Assembly (NCBI GenBank): GCA_039602395.1
Contig: JBCNJP010000010.1
Coordinates: 89,684,000-89,747,999 of the forward strand
Direction: 5' to 3'
Length of the DNA stretch: 64,000 nt
From: Deinandra increscens subsp. villosa
Taxonomy: Eukaryota; Streptophyta; Magnoliopsida; Asterales; Asteraceae
The translations under genes were made by a program, and so were the position numbers. Under the pieces are notes generated by a model that worked only from the letters and a program-made list of their open reading frames with translations, did no database searches and was not told where the DNA came from. Numbering within the stretch: the first letter of the stretch is position 1; each line of letters starts with the position of its first letter. Positions 34,787 through 46,738 of this stretch are shown piece by piece.

Positions 34787-35286
34787 NNNNNNNNNNNNNN
34801 NNNNNNNNNNNNNNNNNNNNNNNNNNNNNNNNNNNNNNNNNNNNNNNNNNNNNNNNNNNNNNNNNNNNNNNNNNNNNNNNNNNNNNNNNNNNNNNNNNNN
34901 NNNNNNNNNNNNNNNNNNNNNNNNNNNNNNNNNNNNNNNNNNNNNNNNNNNNNNNNNNNNNNNNNNNNNNNNNNNNNNNNNNNNNNNNNNNNNNNNNNNN
35001 NNNNNNNNNNNNNNNNNNNNNNNNNNNNNNNNNNNNNNNNNNNNNNNNNNNNNNNNNNNNNNNNNNNNNNNNNNNNNNNNNNNNNNNNNNNNNNNNNNNN
35101 NNNNNNNNNNNNNNNNNNNNNNNNNNNNNNNNNNNNNNNNNNNNNNNNNNNNNNNNNNNNNNNNNNNNNNNNNNNNNNNNNNNNNNNNNNNNNNNNNNNN
35201 NNNNNNNNNNNNNNNNNNNNNNNNNNNNNNNNNNNNNNNNNNNNNNNNNNNNNNNNNNNNNNNNNNNNNNNNNNNNNNNNNNNNNN
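34787..35286. other. Assembly gap (500 N)
   Basis: Exactly 500 N. The right side starts at once with short tandem repeats, which may explain the gap. Confidence 1.
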
Positions 35287-35425
35287 TCCTAGTAAGGTGT
35301 GTCTTATATAACCAATAAGTGTGTTTAGGACCAATGATGGCCCAATAATGTGTGTTTAAGGGCAATGAGGGTCAGTTGGGACCAATAAGTCCTAGTAAAG
35401 TGTGTCTTATATAACCAATTTCACG
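35287..35425. repeat. Short tandem repeats beside the gap
   Basis: The block 'tcctagtaa(g/a)gtgtgtcttatataaccaat' occurs at 35287 and again near 35389. Related 'gaccaat(a/g)a' units lie between, with period about 30-40 bases. The array probably continues into the gap. Confidence 0.65.
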
Positions 35426-36533
35426 TTCCTACAAGGCATGCATGCATGCGTTGGGGAATACTCGTGAAAATCTAATAACATTAGTTTGAATACCAACAGA
35501 GAAGTCTAACGTTCTCCATTTTCTTTGAGCTTAACGGGGTAGTGTATAGTACCCGATTTGTTGTTCATGGAGCACTGGTGCTTGTCATGATGATGCAGCA
35601 ATGATCGTACAAATCTTTTGCCATGGGCGTTGATGCCAAATGATCACAGCCTTTTATTGCCCTTAGAGTCGATACTCTTTTCTTGGTACGAGGCATTTTA
35701 ACACGGTAGCAATCACCTATGACACACGAAGTGTCAATTGAGCATAATGCTATCAACTGGTTGAACTTTTCACTAAAGCACACAGTATTACTGGTTCTAT
35801 AGTAGTGAAAAGGTATAAGCCCAGATACTCGTGGGGTAACCAAGTTGAATCAGGTGATACTGGTACCCTTTCATCTTAATGACATGGTCCTATGGAGAAG
35901 AGCCTTGCATGGAGCTCTTCTCCATCGAGAAACGAAACATGCAGTTAAGCTTGTTTGTTATGTCATTGATACTCAAGTCTTGCATTTTTGCTGACTATCA
36001 GGAAACATGCGAGCCTGCATAATACTATCTACCTTAGAGGTGTTAGTATTATGTTATTTAATCCAGGCGCGTTGTATTCCTATAAGGAACACAACTACGG
36101 CGATTGGGCTCTTCAAGACATAGAGTTTATGAAAGAATGTCAGAACATCTTCTGAGTTTGTTTCAACAAGATGAAAGTTGGTGTTATTTGATTTGTCCTA
36201 CTGGAGGACTGATTTAAAAGGGAGAAGGGATTTGTTTTCATTAGCCGTTATGAAATGATAAGCAAAGCACAATACATTAGTATTTTCGATGTAAAGTATT
36301 TTCTTATTATAAATTGGTAAGATTTATTTTATAAGAAAATTGAGAATTCGATTAGACAAGTTTACTTGAGACCGCCAAATGAGCCTCAGGAGCAAATTTG
36401 TGTAACCAAACTGACAGCGGGTGTCAATTGCGAAATCACAGTCACAACTCTCGATATGAGGCCGCTATATACATACTTGTATATTTTGCGATACGTTTAG
36501 CCTCATCCGTGCCCACTTTAGCAATACACACCC

Positions 36534-36694
36534 GTAGCGCGGTGTTGAAATACTCCAACACTACGAACATATACATCTAAAGCGATAGTAATCCTAAATG
36601 GTCGATGCGACGGACACGGTGTTGAAATACTCCAATGTCCTCGCCTCAGAAGGTACCCTCGGCACCAAGTGCGGTGTTGAAATACTCCAACACT
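36534..36694 (-). ncRNA. Three-hairpin RNA array, family 2, minus-strand copy
   Basis: In RNA sense (minus strand) the core TTGGAGTATTTCAACACCG occurs three times, at 36694-36668, 36640-36612 and 36564-36534. The cores are enclosed by different outer stems: AGTG/CACT, GGACA/TGTCC and GTAGTG/CGCTAC (one mismatch). The core itself can pair GGAGT with ACACC around an A-A mismatch. The plus-strand relative at 57235-57399 has GGAGC with GCACC instead. Confidence 0.65.
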
Positions 36695-37163
36695 GATGCT
36701 CCGGTAAATACGTTCCAAGTTCGACTTGAGATGGGATGGCACGAACTATCAGTTTTTTAATTACCAGATAGGGATATTAAAATCAATTTTAATATTGGTG
36801 ATCGTTGGACACAAACGATAAACCCTATCATCACTCGGGACATTTATTTTAAATAACCTATTATGTAAAAATACAACTAGGTTGTCGCGAGTTATGTAAC
36901 CAGTCAAAAGTTAATAAATGACTTATTAAGTTTGATTGAGTTTTATAAAGTTTGAAAATTTTCAAAGAAAAACTCATTAAGGTGGTTACATTAAAATTTA
37001 GGTCAAGTTGTAAAGGCTTTTAGAACTTGTAACCTATTGATTGTATTCTCAGTTTTAAAACCATTTTAAAAGGATTTCGGTGTTTTAGTTGGTGTGTAAT
37101 ACGACTATTAAACCAAGCAACCAAAACAAGCAAAACGAATATGTATTCGGCCATTAGGGTTTT

Positions 37164-37191
37164 GGTCTTGCTAGAGCCTTTTAGCGAGACC
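37164..37191 (-). ncRNA. Leader hairpin, family 2, minus-strand copy
   Basis: Minus strand GGTCTCGCTA-aaaggctc-TAGCAAGACC: nine of ten pairs form (one C-A mismatch). The counterpart at 56787-56814 has GGTAT/ATACC at the outer end where this copy has GGTCT/AGACC, a paired change. Confidence 0.6.
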
Positions 37192-37674
37192 AAATGGGTC
37201 ACGGGACAAAAGTACAAAACAACCACAAGGCAGACATCTTCATGTAGCGTGCAGGTTCTGTAAGCTCCCACTGACCTCAAGACGCCTCTTGACATCGATT
37301 GGATCTTCGGGTCTTCTTGATGACAACTTTTGCCAAAGTAGAAGATTTCGTAAAAGGAAAAACCTAATTACAATTTTGAACCCAAAAATGTGGGCCAACC
37401 CAAAGTCTAAACTATTATAATAATGGGCCAAAACAAGGGCCAAACCATAACAGTAAAATAATCAAGCAACAGTCAAACAAGGGTCGGGCCGAATACATAT
37501 AAAACACAATCAAAACAAATTGCAATTTTAATTGGTCAAAATAAAGTTGACCAAGATGCAATTTAATTATGCAATACAAATAAAATCTGATTCGCAACTT
37601 TCGGGCGTTTAACCCCAGTTTGCGAATCCACCGGTTTAAAATCGACCGGTTCCGATTTGCGCGTGGTAATCAAG

Positions 37675-37686
37675 GCTCTGATACCA
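37675..37686 (-). other. Primer-binding site (initiator Met tRNA)
   Basis: The minus strand reads TGGTATCAGAGC one base after the LTR ends in CCCAACA. This is the standard copia primer site. Confidence 0.9.
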
Positions 37687-37687
37687 C

Positions 37688-39050
37688 TGTTGGGATTTGG
37701 CAGTGGTATTCGGGTCGCCCGGTGACATATTTTAAAAATTACGTGACCGATAGATTAATAGTTTATAAAAGAGTTTACCGAATTAATTTATAATTAATTC
37801 TGTAACGCAGCGGAATAAAGTATATATATATATAACAAATTATATATATATTAAAACTAATTAATCAATTAACACAAATACCAGTACGCAACAGGATCCG
37901 ATTACCGAACACGCAAACACAGAAATAAATAAATAAATAATCTAAACTAATAGTGAGTTTAGATATACCTTGGCGGTGTTGAACAAACGTTCGAGACACC
38001 GAGTTTCAACGAACGAAGCGCTAGGTTGAAACGGAACGAACCACTTTCGGTCTCAAACGGTTGTCGCGTATCGCGATGATTCTCGTGGTCCGGTGTCGCG
38101 TACCCCTACGGGACGGCGTTTATGACACGTGGTCATTACGCATCGCGAGAGTACGTCTTGACAGACGTCCCGTCTCGCGAGACTACGAGATCAATCAGAT
38201 TCAGATCTGATTGCAACCGGAGACGGCGCACGACGAAAAGCGTCGGACTCACGTCGACGGGCGACGGTGACGCGACGGCGTGCGATCCGCGGTGGTGGCG
38301 GCGGGTGACGGCGGTGACGACGGCGAACGGTGGCAGCGGCGGCGTCGGCGGCGGCGAGTTCCACGGTGGTGATCGGCGGGTTTTGCGGCGGCGATTGGCG
38401 GCGAACCGAGCAGCGGATCTGGGCGTACGAGGCGGCGATCTGTAGACCGTAAGGCGGTCTACGGGCGTTGACTGACGGAACACCCTAACTAGCAACCACC
38501 ACCAAGTTATGGTGGTGCGAAGATGGCCACCGGAGCACAGCGGTGGCGGAGATCGGCGAACGGCGAAAAACGGCGTCTGCCGTTTTCTTTTGTGGGATTT
38601 TGTCGAGAGGAGAAAAGAAAGGAGAATTATTCTCCTTTTTGTTTTTCTTGCCGTCGACAACTTTATTAGGTGATTAGGGTTAATCCCTAATCATCTAATA
38701 TTTATTAGATGATATCAGGCCCGTCTCGAATATAAAGCCCATCTTTCGTACGCGAGTCCACGAGCTAACGTTAGTAAACATTTCACTAACGTATAACTCG
38801 ACCGTGAATTTAAATAAAACACTTTTATTTAAATATCGTTCACCCTTTATTATTAAGCCGGTAATAATAATATTATTGATTATTAATTATTTATAACTAT
38901 TATAAATAATATATATAATCAAACGTTTCCGTTTCTTTTACCGGTTAACTCTTAAGCGGGTTTAGAGTTCGTTGCACCCGGTGTAACTCTTACGGGTCGT
39001 AACCGGGTCGGGTTCAAGATTTGTCGGGTCAGGACACATAATATCCAACA
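37688..39050 (-). mobile_element. 5' LTR of a minus-strand copia-type element
   Basis: The minus strand opens TGTTGGATATTATGTGTCC and closes CCAAATCCCAACA, just before the primer site. The length is about 1.36 kb. The middle (38120-38560) is very GC-rich with CGGCGG repeats and gives long but meaningless frames on both strands. No second LTR is in the window, so the left boundary rests on the primer site and the right one on the TG/CA ends. Confidence 0.75.
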
Positions 39051-39052
39051 GT

Positions 39053-39472
39053 ATCATCTCGGATTGGTGTAACATACCGTAGCTATATGCTTTCTCGGTG
39101 ACGGATCTTATAAAGATCCATGGTGATAGGGGCAACGCATCAAGTAAAGAAAAGGCGACTCAGGCTGTGAATTTTATATCGTGTTGGGTGCTATGGAAAA
39201 CGAGGAACGAGGCAGTTTTTAATCAGAAAATCCCGACTGTCGCAGGCATTATCAAAGAGATAAAGAGCTTAAGCACGCTCTGGGTGAATAATAGGTCTAG
39301 TGTTGTGCTAGATGTTGGCAAAAGACTAGGCTAGTTGTTGTTCTGTTTTGGTGCGTTGTTTTTTTGTTGTTCTTCGGGCTTTTCCTGGTCCAGTTTCTGG
39401 CTGGAGCCCCCCCCCCCCCCCCTCCTTTTTTTTTCTGGTGAAATGAATTTTCTGTTGTTCAAAAAAAAAAGG
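39053..39472 (+). mobile_element. LINE (L1-type) 3' end, 5'-truncated
   Basis: The frame 39098-39334 ends a reverse-transcriptase-like ORF: FISCWVLWKTRNEAVF followed by IIKEIKSLSTLWVNNRS is the typical C-terminus of plant non-LTR retrotransposons. A short 3' UTR with a C17-type tract (39408-39422) ends in an A10 run (39460-39469) after 'ctgttgttc', as L1 tails do. 5' truncation is usual for LINE copies. Confidence 0.8.
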
Positions 39473-39620
39473 GAAATTAATGGATGCGGAAATTTAGACC
39501 ATTCGAATTTATACGACACCTTTTACGTAAATTGGGAGTTTTTATGAAATTAATTTCAGTTGCGTGATATTCTATATATTGGTGTTTTTTTAGTGGAGCT
39601 CCTATACGTCCCTTATTGAA

Positions 39621-39959
39621 TATGGCTTCATCATCTTTATCTGCAGCCTCACCGTCTTCTCCATCCGATCTGAAGCAGAAGTTGCATAGAAAGTATTGAT
39701 TCAGTATTCAAAGGATGTTCTCTTTAATGATGTGTTGAGGCAACATCTTAAGGTGTTAAGTACTGATGTGAGAGTGCGTGACGAGATTACCAATGAGTTG
39801 CTTGCTATGGCTCCTTCCTCTTTGCGTGATCTAGTTGTTTTGTTTTTGACATACTTGGGGATATCTGATGAGGACAATATCAAAGTTATTGGAAATACCA
39901 TGAGGCTGATCAGATTTTCTCTGAAGATGGAGATGAACTTTTTACGTTCTTTTGGCTAG
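39621..39959 (+). other. Unrecognised short open frames
   Basis: An ATG frame at 39621 gives MASSSLSAASPSSPSDLKQK and a few more residues before a stop near 39698. An overlapping frame (39696-39959) then gives a Leu-rich peptide (DVLFNDVLRQHLKVLSTDVR). The codon-like composition and adjacency suggest one decayed or spliced coding piece, but I recognise no family. Confidence 0.25.
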
Positions 39960-41565
39960 TTTTCTCATATGATATGTGGTCGTTATGCATTTGTTAATGT
40001 CAAATCTTTCATCGTTTATTTAAGGAATTGCTTTATTTATATTTCCTTGGTTTTATTTATTCTGTTTTGCATTATTATGTCTTGCGTTATATCTAAACCC
40101 ATGAATATGTAAATAAAAGTATACAATAACAATACATAACAATACTTATGTTATTATGAAATATTTCATGCGTGATAATGGTAACGTATGAAAAAACATT
40201 AAAATGAATAATATTTACTTATTGCTTTATTTTTAATAAGACTTGCATGATAAACAACTAAACGGAAAAACAATTTTAAAGATTTTTGAATCTCTTAGGA
40301 TTTATTAAAATCTATTAATATTTGCGTGATAACCATATACACATTGCATGATTAATATATGCGTTAATTTAAAAGACTTGCGTTTATAAGAATACTTGTG
40401 TGATAACGATATACATAATGTGTGATTAATATATAAGAAAACTTTATAATCGTTTACGCATATGCTGAATATTTGTTGCGCAATCTGCTAAAAAGACATC
40501 GGTACCTTTTTTTGTTTTTTAAAAAGACGACGCTACCCTTATTTTATTAAATTTTCCGTGTAAAATCATGCTTACAAGGTGAAACAATTTTTGTCCGTCA
40601 GATTCGGAAAAAGACGCAGGTCGACGATCTGAGAAGCCTTCGCACGTTTCGCACGCAAATTGTCCTCTGTACCGTAACAAGCGAGCATACCTTTTCTCGT
40701 GCTCGGTTCATTAAAAACTGAATCGAGCTACTCGACTTATTTACAACCGAGCCGAAATCAAACGAGCAGGTTTTCAAGTTTTTTCGAGCGTGTTTCAAGA
40801 AAGTTTCGATCGTCGAGCTATTTGGACAGCCCTAGTGCTATGTGTGTAGTGAGTTCTGTCATATAGGTAGTGATGAGACTCACTACACCAACTCACACAT
40901 GAGAGGTATGTGTGCAGTTAGTTGGTATTTTTTTTAAAATTTTTTTTAACCTTTTTATTTACAATGTAAACATAGTAAAATAAAAAATTATTTCATTAAA
41001 ATATGAAATAAAATATAATAAACCGCTCACAAGAATAAAAATGTGTCAAAAAGTGCGAGAAAGCGCTCACGAGAACAATTTTCTTAAAAAGAAAAGAACA
41101 AGTATGTTTTTATTCAAACTTATAGTGGGGTGTTAAGAAAAATAAAATAAAGAAGACCGCGAATTTAGTTTTTCTTTTTTAGAACTTAGCATATAAAATT
41201 TATTTGAGAAAAACTAGATTTTAGCTAAAATAATATTTGATTTAATATATAAAATAAAAACTTAAACCTAGCACTCTGACAACATACGATTGGTGGATTG
41301 TAAGCCAGAAACAAACTAACGCATTTGACATTGGCATGGCAATTCCCACACGAGGTGAGTCATGCCACCACCCGCACAAGGGTGGGCGTTGTTCTACGGC
41401 GGGGGGTTCAAGTCAGGCCCCAACTCGGCCTGTATGTACACCGCATAGCCTAAGATAATCCACAACGATACATTTGTAAGTAAACAAGATGGTGACCCAC
41501 CCACGCTTTGTGGCGGGCCACCCATTTACCTGCCAGTTTAAGTAAGAAACATTTTAATATGTTCA
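39960..41565. other. AT-rich intergenic sequence
   Basis: I see no gene. 40100-40480 repeats 'gcgtgataa' and 'tgcatgat(t/a)aa' words. 41350-41530 is GC-richer but unassigned. Confidence 0.5.
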
Positions 41566-42190
41566 AAGTATAAAACTATAAAAAAAGTATTGGCCAAAGT
41601 CGAAAACACTAAAAGTATACTAAAAAACAAAAGTCAAAAAGTTAAGGGTACAAAATGTAAAAGTTTAAAAGTTTTATGGTTAAAGTATAAAATTATTAAA
41701 AGTATACTAAAAACGAAAGTAGAAAAGTTACGTATAAGTCTAATAGTTGTGTGGTCGAAATATAAAACTATAAGTATACTAAAAAACGAAAGTAGAAAAG
41801 TTAAGGGGCATAAAACGTAAAAGTCTAAAAGTTGTGTGGTCGAAGTATAAAACTATAAAAAAGTCGTGGCCAAAGTCAAAAACTCTAAAAGTATACTAAA
41901 AAAATAAAAGTAGAAAAGTTAAGGATATAAAACTTAAAAGTCTAAGTTTCGTGGTCAAAGTATAAAACTATAAAAAGTATACTAAAAATGAAAGTAGAAA
42001 AGTTAAAGGGTATAAAATGTAAATGTCTAAAAGTTTCATGGTAAAAGTATAAAACTATAAAAATATATATTAAAAAACGAAAGTAGAAAAGTTAAGAAGT
42101 ATAAAATATAAATGTCTAAAAGTTTCGTGATCAAATTATAAAACTTAAAAAGTTAGTGGTCAAAGTATAAACGTGTAAAAGTATACAATT
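41566..42190. repeat. Minisatellite array, about 85-100 bp unit
   Basis: About seven diverged copies of a unit containing 'gtataaaactataaaaagtatactaaaaa', 'cgaaagtagaaaagttaa' and 'aaaagtctaaaagtt(t/g)'. Units vary in length by small indels. The apparent frame at 41590-41820 is a by-product of the repeat. Confidence 0.8.
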
Positions 42191-42281
42191 TCTTTTGAAT
42201 TACAATTGTAATATATATATATATATAATAGATCGAAATTGTGAAGATTGAAATAGAATTAGTTTGGACTAATGACACTAA

Positions 42282-42547
42282 AGAGCATCTCCGACACTAA
42301 ACCTCCCGTCCTTATTTCAAACATGTCACGTGAAATGTCATATCAGATTTTCATATTCATTCTTCAAGAAAATTCATCTTCACTCCAACGCTACATCTTT
42401 ATTCACACACATAACACGTTGATATGTGAGTGGGTGGGCCCCTTCCCCTCGTTCGTCAACACTCACACGATCAAACACGATTCTTTGCCTCATCCAGCAC
42501 GCGAACGTTCACGTCCTCGTCCGAAACCTCCGCATTAGAGGTGCTCT
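42282..42547. mobile_element. MITE with AGAGCATCTC / GAGGTGCTCT ends
   Basis: 266 bp, non-coding, with short imperfect terminal inverted repeats. The flanks are TAA (left) and AAT (right), so the target duplication is not clean. The 'GAGCATCTCC...' ends are common in plant MITEs of the Harbinger/hAT type. Confidence 0.55.
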
Positions 42548-42962
42548 AATATATATTTCTTATCATGTGCATATACTTAAAGAGAAGTTGCTTGCTATTG
42601 CGGGAGGCATATTCTTCATAGTTGTATGCATGTGATCAGTGTTGTATGATATACACTTGGTATCAGGTTTACCAATTCAAGCTTCTGAATCTTGCTGGAA
42701 CTTTAATTTTGTGGACCTTGAAACATTGCTTTGTTTGATTAAAAATAAAATAAAAAATAGTGTGATATATATGACTATGAAAACTATATCACTAAAATAA
42801 TAATGTAACTTTTATTTTTTAATAACAAACTATTTTCTTGCTTGTTGGACTGGATTCATCCATAAAAAGGTAAATATGTAAGACAAATGATAGAGACGTA
42901 CCCTTCTGGTTGTAATAACGTCTTGAGTGCTTGACGTGCGGGACTCTGCTTTTAGGACCTAA

Positions 42963-43248
42963 GGTGGCGTTTGGTTCACGGAATGTAATGTAATTGGAAT
43001 TGTAAAGTTTTCTTTTTAAAGTTGTGCTTAAATTGGTTAAGGATGGGGTTTGAAATACAATGAATTCCTTTAATCAATGTAATTTAGAAATCCTTCACTT
43101 TAACGAAGGAAAGTTACATGACCTCAAATTCCATTGATTAAAGGAATTCATTGTATTTCAAACCACTTCCTTACCCAACTTAAGCACAACTTTAAAAGGA
43201 AAACTTTACAATTCCAATTACATTACATTCGGTGAACCAAACGCCACC
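42963..43248. mobile_element. Fold-back MITE, 286 bp
   Basis: The ends GGTGGCGTTTGGTTCACGGA and their inverse at 43229-43248 are nearly perfect. Pairing continues almost to the centre, where 'ccttcactttaacgaagg' forms the tip. The arms are about 130 bp. Flanks are ...cctaa and ttaaa, compatible with a TA or TAA/TTA target. Confidence 0.8.
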
Positions 43249-43529
43249 TTAAAAATGTCATTAATCATTTCAAATTTTCAAGATTAATCATTAGTCATTA
43301 ATCAACTCATTTATAATTATTTTTTATTTTTCATACACATATGAGTATAATCAAAAATATTTTTCAAGTTCATCGTATCATTAACTAGTTAACTACATAA
43401 ATATGAATAATTTTATAATATCGTTGTAAATTAATATGAATTATTTTTTTTACCTGACTTGTTTTGACCAAACCATTTTGAACCAACTTGATTTTAAGTG
43501 GACCCATTTTTTGCCCCCTCTAAAAAAAA

Positions 43530-43546
43530 CTCTGGATCCGCCACTG
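43530..43546. mobile_element. hAT-type terminal sequence
   Basis: CTCTGGATCCGCCACTG is the inverse of the hAT end CAGTGGCGGATCCAG seen at 44353. It marks the right end of another, degraded hAT element whose left end was not found. Confidence 0.55.
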
Positions 43547-43627
43547 GGCAGCAGCGAGGGTTTTAAGCCCAATATACATAGACATATGGGCCATAATGGA
43601 AGGGGCAGCAGCGAGGGTTTTAAGCCC
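43547..43627 (+). repeat. Tandem pair 'ggcagcagcgagggttttaa'
   Basis: A 25-base block (to 'gccca') occurs at 43547 and again at 43604, directly after the hAT end. The first copy touches the hAT end. Confidence 0.6.
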
Positions 43628-43799
43628 ATATGATATGGCCGGCCGATCAATTTTTTTTATGTAATTACGTAATAGACTAATACGTACGTCAATAACTCAA
43701 TACGTCGTGGCCTCGTGGGAAAACCAAACGCCAAACGCGATATTATCTCCAGTCGATCTCATCTCCAGTCTCCAGACGGCGATTGTCATTGATATCATG

Positions 43800-44119
43800 C
43801 CCGCTCGTGTACAACCATCTGGGTTAGCAATTTTAAGTATTGAAAGTAGTTTTTTAGCTAATATTGATTATGCCAAACTAATTGATGTTTTTGCATCAAA
43901 AAATGTACGTAGACATCATTTTAGATGATTTATATGTTGTAATTTAACTGTAAGTTTGAAACTTTTTATTTAGTTAATAAAATCGGCGTGGGGATGAGCC
44001 GCCTAGCTTGACTAGGTTCCAAACCCTTAAAACTTTGTGTTGTACTATTTAAAGTTTTAAACAGAGGGGCAAATTTTCGACTCGCGCCCTGAGCATCCAC
44101 ATTCTCAGGACCGGCCCTG
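43800..44119 (+). pseudogene. hAT transposase C-terminal fragment and right terminus
   Basis: The frame ending at 43928 reads SGLAILSIESSFLANIDY then IDVFASKNVRRHHF, which resembles the last residues of ZMYM1-like hAT transposases. About 180 bases later, GGACCGGCCCTG (to 44119) looks like the inverted hAT end CAGGGCCGGTCC. The rest of the element is missing. Confidence 0.5.
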
Positions 44120-44470
44120 GTCTCAGGTCGTCTCACACTCCTTTAAACAAAGGATATCGCTACGAGACACGAAGATCATTATGATCGCGTCTGCCTTCCC
44201 AATTATGTCTTTCTCGACAAGCAAAAACTGGAAAACTGTCAGGAAACAATTAGACCAATCGATTTACTATGTTTAGTGGCATATATATATTTAATAATAC
44301 AATTTGTAGACCCTAGATTTTCCAGTATATATGATAAGCTTACCCTTTTAATCAGTGGCGGATCCAGAACAAAATTTTAGGGGTCGCGGTCAAAATTTTT
44401 TTAACCATAACTTATATTGCAAAACAAAAATTTTATCGATAATTTATACAATGTAAAGTTAAATACGTAC

Positions 44471-46503
44471 CTAAAAGATGTTTCCTCTTCGGTTTTTAAA
44501 TGCTTGGAATCGAGCCATCACATCTTCCTCTTTTACTTTAAGAAAACTTTCTTTTTCCACCGCACAAAGTAGAGCGTTGTTCAAAAACTCATCACCCATT
44601 CGATTACGTAAATCCGTCTTGATAAGCTTCATCTTTGAAAAGCATCTTTCAACTGTTGCCGTTGCAACCGGTAAAACCAATGCCAACTTTAATACCCGAT
44701 AAACCAAAGGAAATGTCTTATGGGTTCCGGTTTCCACCATTGCACGAGCAAGATCAGTTATTCCACCCAAATTTTTAAATTTATCATCTACCTTAACGGT
44801 GTGATAAAATACCGTAAGATCTCCCAAAAGACAACCTCTTTCACCGTTACTAAAATCATTCGGATACATCTCTGAAAATGCCACTATCTTAGATGTATCG
44901 AACTTAGAAAAGGCCATTCTAGACATATGAATTTGAAACCCGACATATTTTCTAGCAAAGTAGTTGAAACCTCATTGAATCTATTTCCAAATTCGGAAAT
45001 TTGCATATCCAACACCGTATTAAAAACTTCCACTTCAAAATGATGTCGATTGGTAAGGACATTCTTTCGGTTTCTTTGATTGCCATAATTTCCCGTCATA
45101 TCTAGCATCTCAATCTTGTGTTCTTCACAAAAAGATGTGACTTTTGCTAACATATCACCAAAGCCCTTTTGTCTAAGTTCATTCAACGCTAGTTTTGTGC
45201 CGTTTATCAACTTAGCCGCTTGTAGCAAGTCTTGATCCGCTTGTTGAAGATGGTTTGATAGACTATTTGTGAGACCTAAGACTTTATCCAACAAGTGCAT
45301 ATAAAACACAAATTCAACCTTCTTAAGATATGATAATATACCTTTTGCATTAGTGCGTTGTTGAGAGGTTTCTCCATCTTTTTTAATATAAGCAAGTACT
45401 TCAACAACTTGAGGAAATAATTTCATTAAACTTGTGATAGTATTATGATGAGAACATTATATACATTTATACATTTATTCTCAAGTATATTTATTAAAAA
45501 TATCAAATTTATTACTTACTTGATCTATGCTCAAATTATTATCTGCTAACAAAGAAACAATGCCTTCTTTAAGAGTTGATGAAGATGTATTCTTGACGTG
45601 AGAAAGTCCGATTAAATTCTCTTTAACAATTCCAAGCTTATCAACATATCTCACAACCACGGCCATTTGTTCCTTTAAAGACACATCACTAGATTCATCC
45701 GCTAACAACCCAAACACATCGTCTTTAAACTCTTCACATATCATTTTGGTTACCTCTTTCGCAAAGCAATCAATAATCTGTTTTTGGATTGATGGGGATG
45801 TCATCTTGTTATTTTTCTTTGCATTTCCTAAGGTGTACTTACCAAAATCCGGGTTATTATCACTAAGCAACTGTAAAAGTCCAAGAAAGATGCCCTTATT
45901 GAGAGAATCTTCCGACTCATCATGTCCCCGGAATGGTAATGAGTTTTGTAGACAAAATCTAACACAGCGAACAGAAGCCATTAATCGAAACCGATTAGCA
46001 ATCACTTCTTCCTCACTATACTTGGTGACTTTCGCTTCATAGGATCGCTTTTGATTAATTAGATTGCAACATTTTTGAGCCGCCTTATTATGAGCACTAT
46101 TGACTAATCCAACATGGTTTTTTAAGACACCCGATTTATTCCAATTATCAAACCCTCCATTTACAAAAGTATCTCTCCCACCTTGATTACCAACACTTTC
46201 ACTAAACAAGTAACAACATAGGCAATATGCTTTCTCCACTTTCGGGCTATACTCTAACCAATCAAATTTATCAAACCATTTAACACTAAAACGTCTCCGA
46301 CCACCAGAATAATCTTTCCATTTAAAATCATGTCCTCTTGGTTGATAAGCCTTTTTCACAAGATACGCCCTTCTTATGTCATCAATTTGATTCGGGTCAT
46401 AACTAATAATAGGCGGTCTATCGGCGGGATCCGAAGGAAGAGCATCCAAATCAATAGTCTTTCGTGTTGAAGAAGCTCTATTAATATTAACATCCTCTTG
46501 CAT
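44471..46503 (-). pseudogene. hAT transposase, ZMYM1-like (TTF zinc finger, DUF4371, hAT dimerisation), core deleted
   Basis: 46503-45524 encodes a TTF-type zinc-finger region (KAYCLCCYLFSES) and a DUF4371-like part with LLADESSDVSLKEQM, which holds a candidate catalytic Asp. The frame runs into a perfect-looking donor (caa|gtaagt, near 45521). The next coding piece starts near 45432 (SLMKLFPQVVEVL), only about 90 bp later. The central block that normally carries the CxxH motif and second catalytic Asp (VHCFAHQL-type) is absent. A one- or two-base shift near 44930 leads into 44926-44471, which has the C-terminal dimerisation motif (LALVLPVATATVERCFSKMK). A further shift lies near 46540. The copy is inactive. 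Confidence 0.8.
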
Positions 46504-46738
46504 AAAATTAGTCTCTACATTTGGACTTGGTTTCTTACTAGTTTCATCATTATCCGGGGGCTTTTCTTTTAACCATATTGGTAATAAGAGATTGTTTTGA
46601 AGACATCTTCCTAAGTCCTATGATCCTATCAATTCAAAAGTTAACACAGTCACAATTTCAATAAACCCTAAATTAGAATTGTAAATTGAGAAGTGAAAAA
46701 CTACCTCCAAACCAAGACAATTGAGAGTTGATAACAGG

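Larger units (their letters stand above)
35430..37674 (-). mobile_element. Leader and interior of a minus-strand copia-type element
   Basis: Downstream (minus strand) of the primer site at 37686-37675. The leader is collinear with the plus-strand leader at 56070-57470: 'gaaagttgcgaatc' near 37600, a long hairpin at 37164-37191, the hairpin array 36534-36694, and 'atgaggctaaacgtatcgca' near 36510. Gag is not found where expected; 35430-36340 shows no recognisable coding sequence, so the copy is truncated or diverged. Confidence 0.6.

Noticed and set aside
38122..38660. Arg-rich frames of 107 and 174 residues on opposite strands
   Set aside because: They lie in the CGG-rich middle of an LTR (37688-39050) and overlap each other. 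Composition explains them.
41590..41820. 76-residue Lys-rich protein
   Set aside because: It is a translation of the minisatellite unit.
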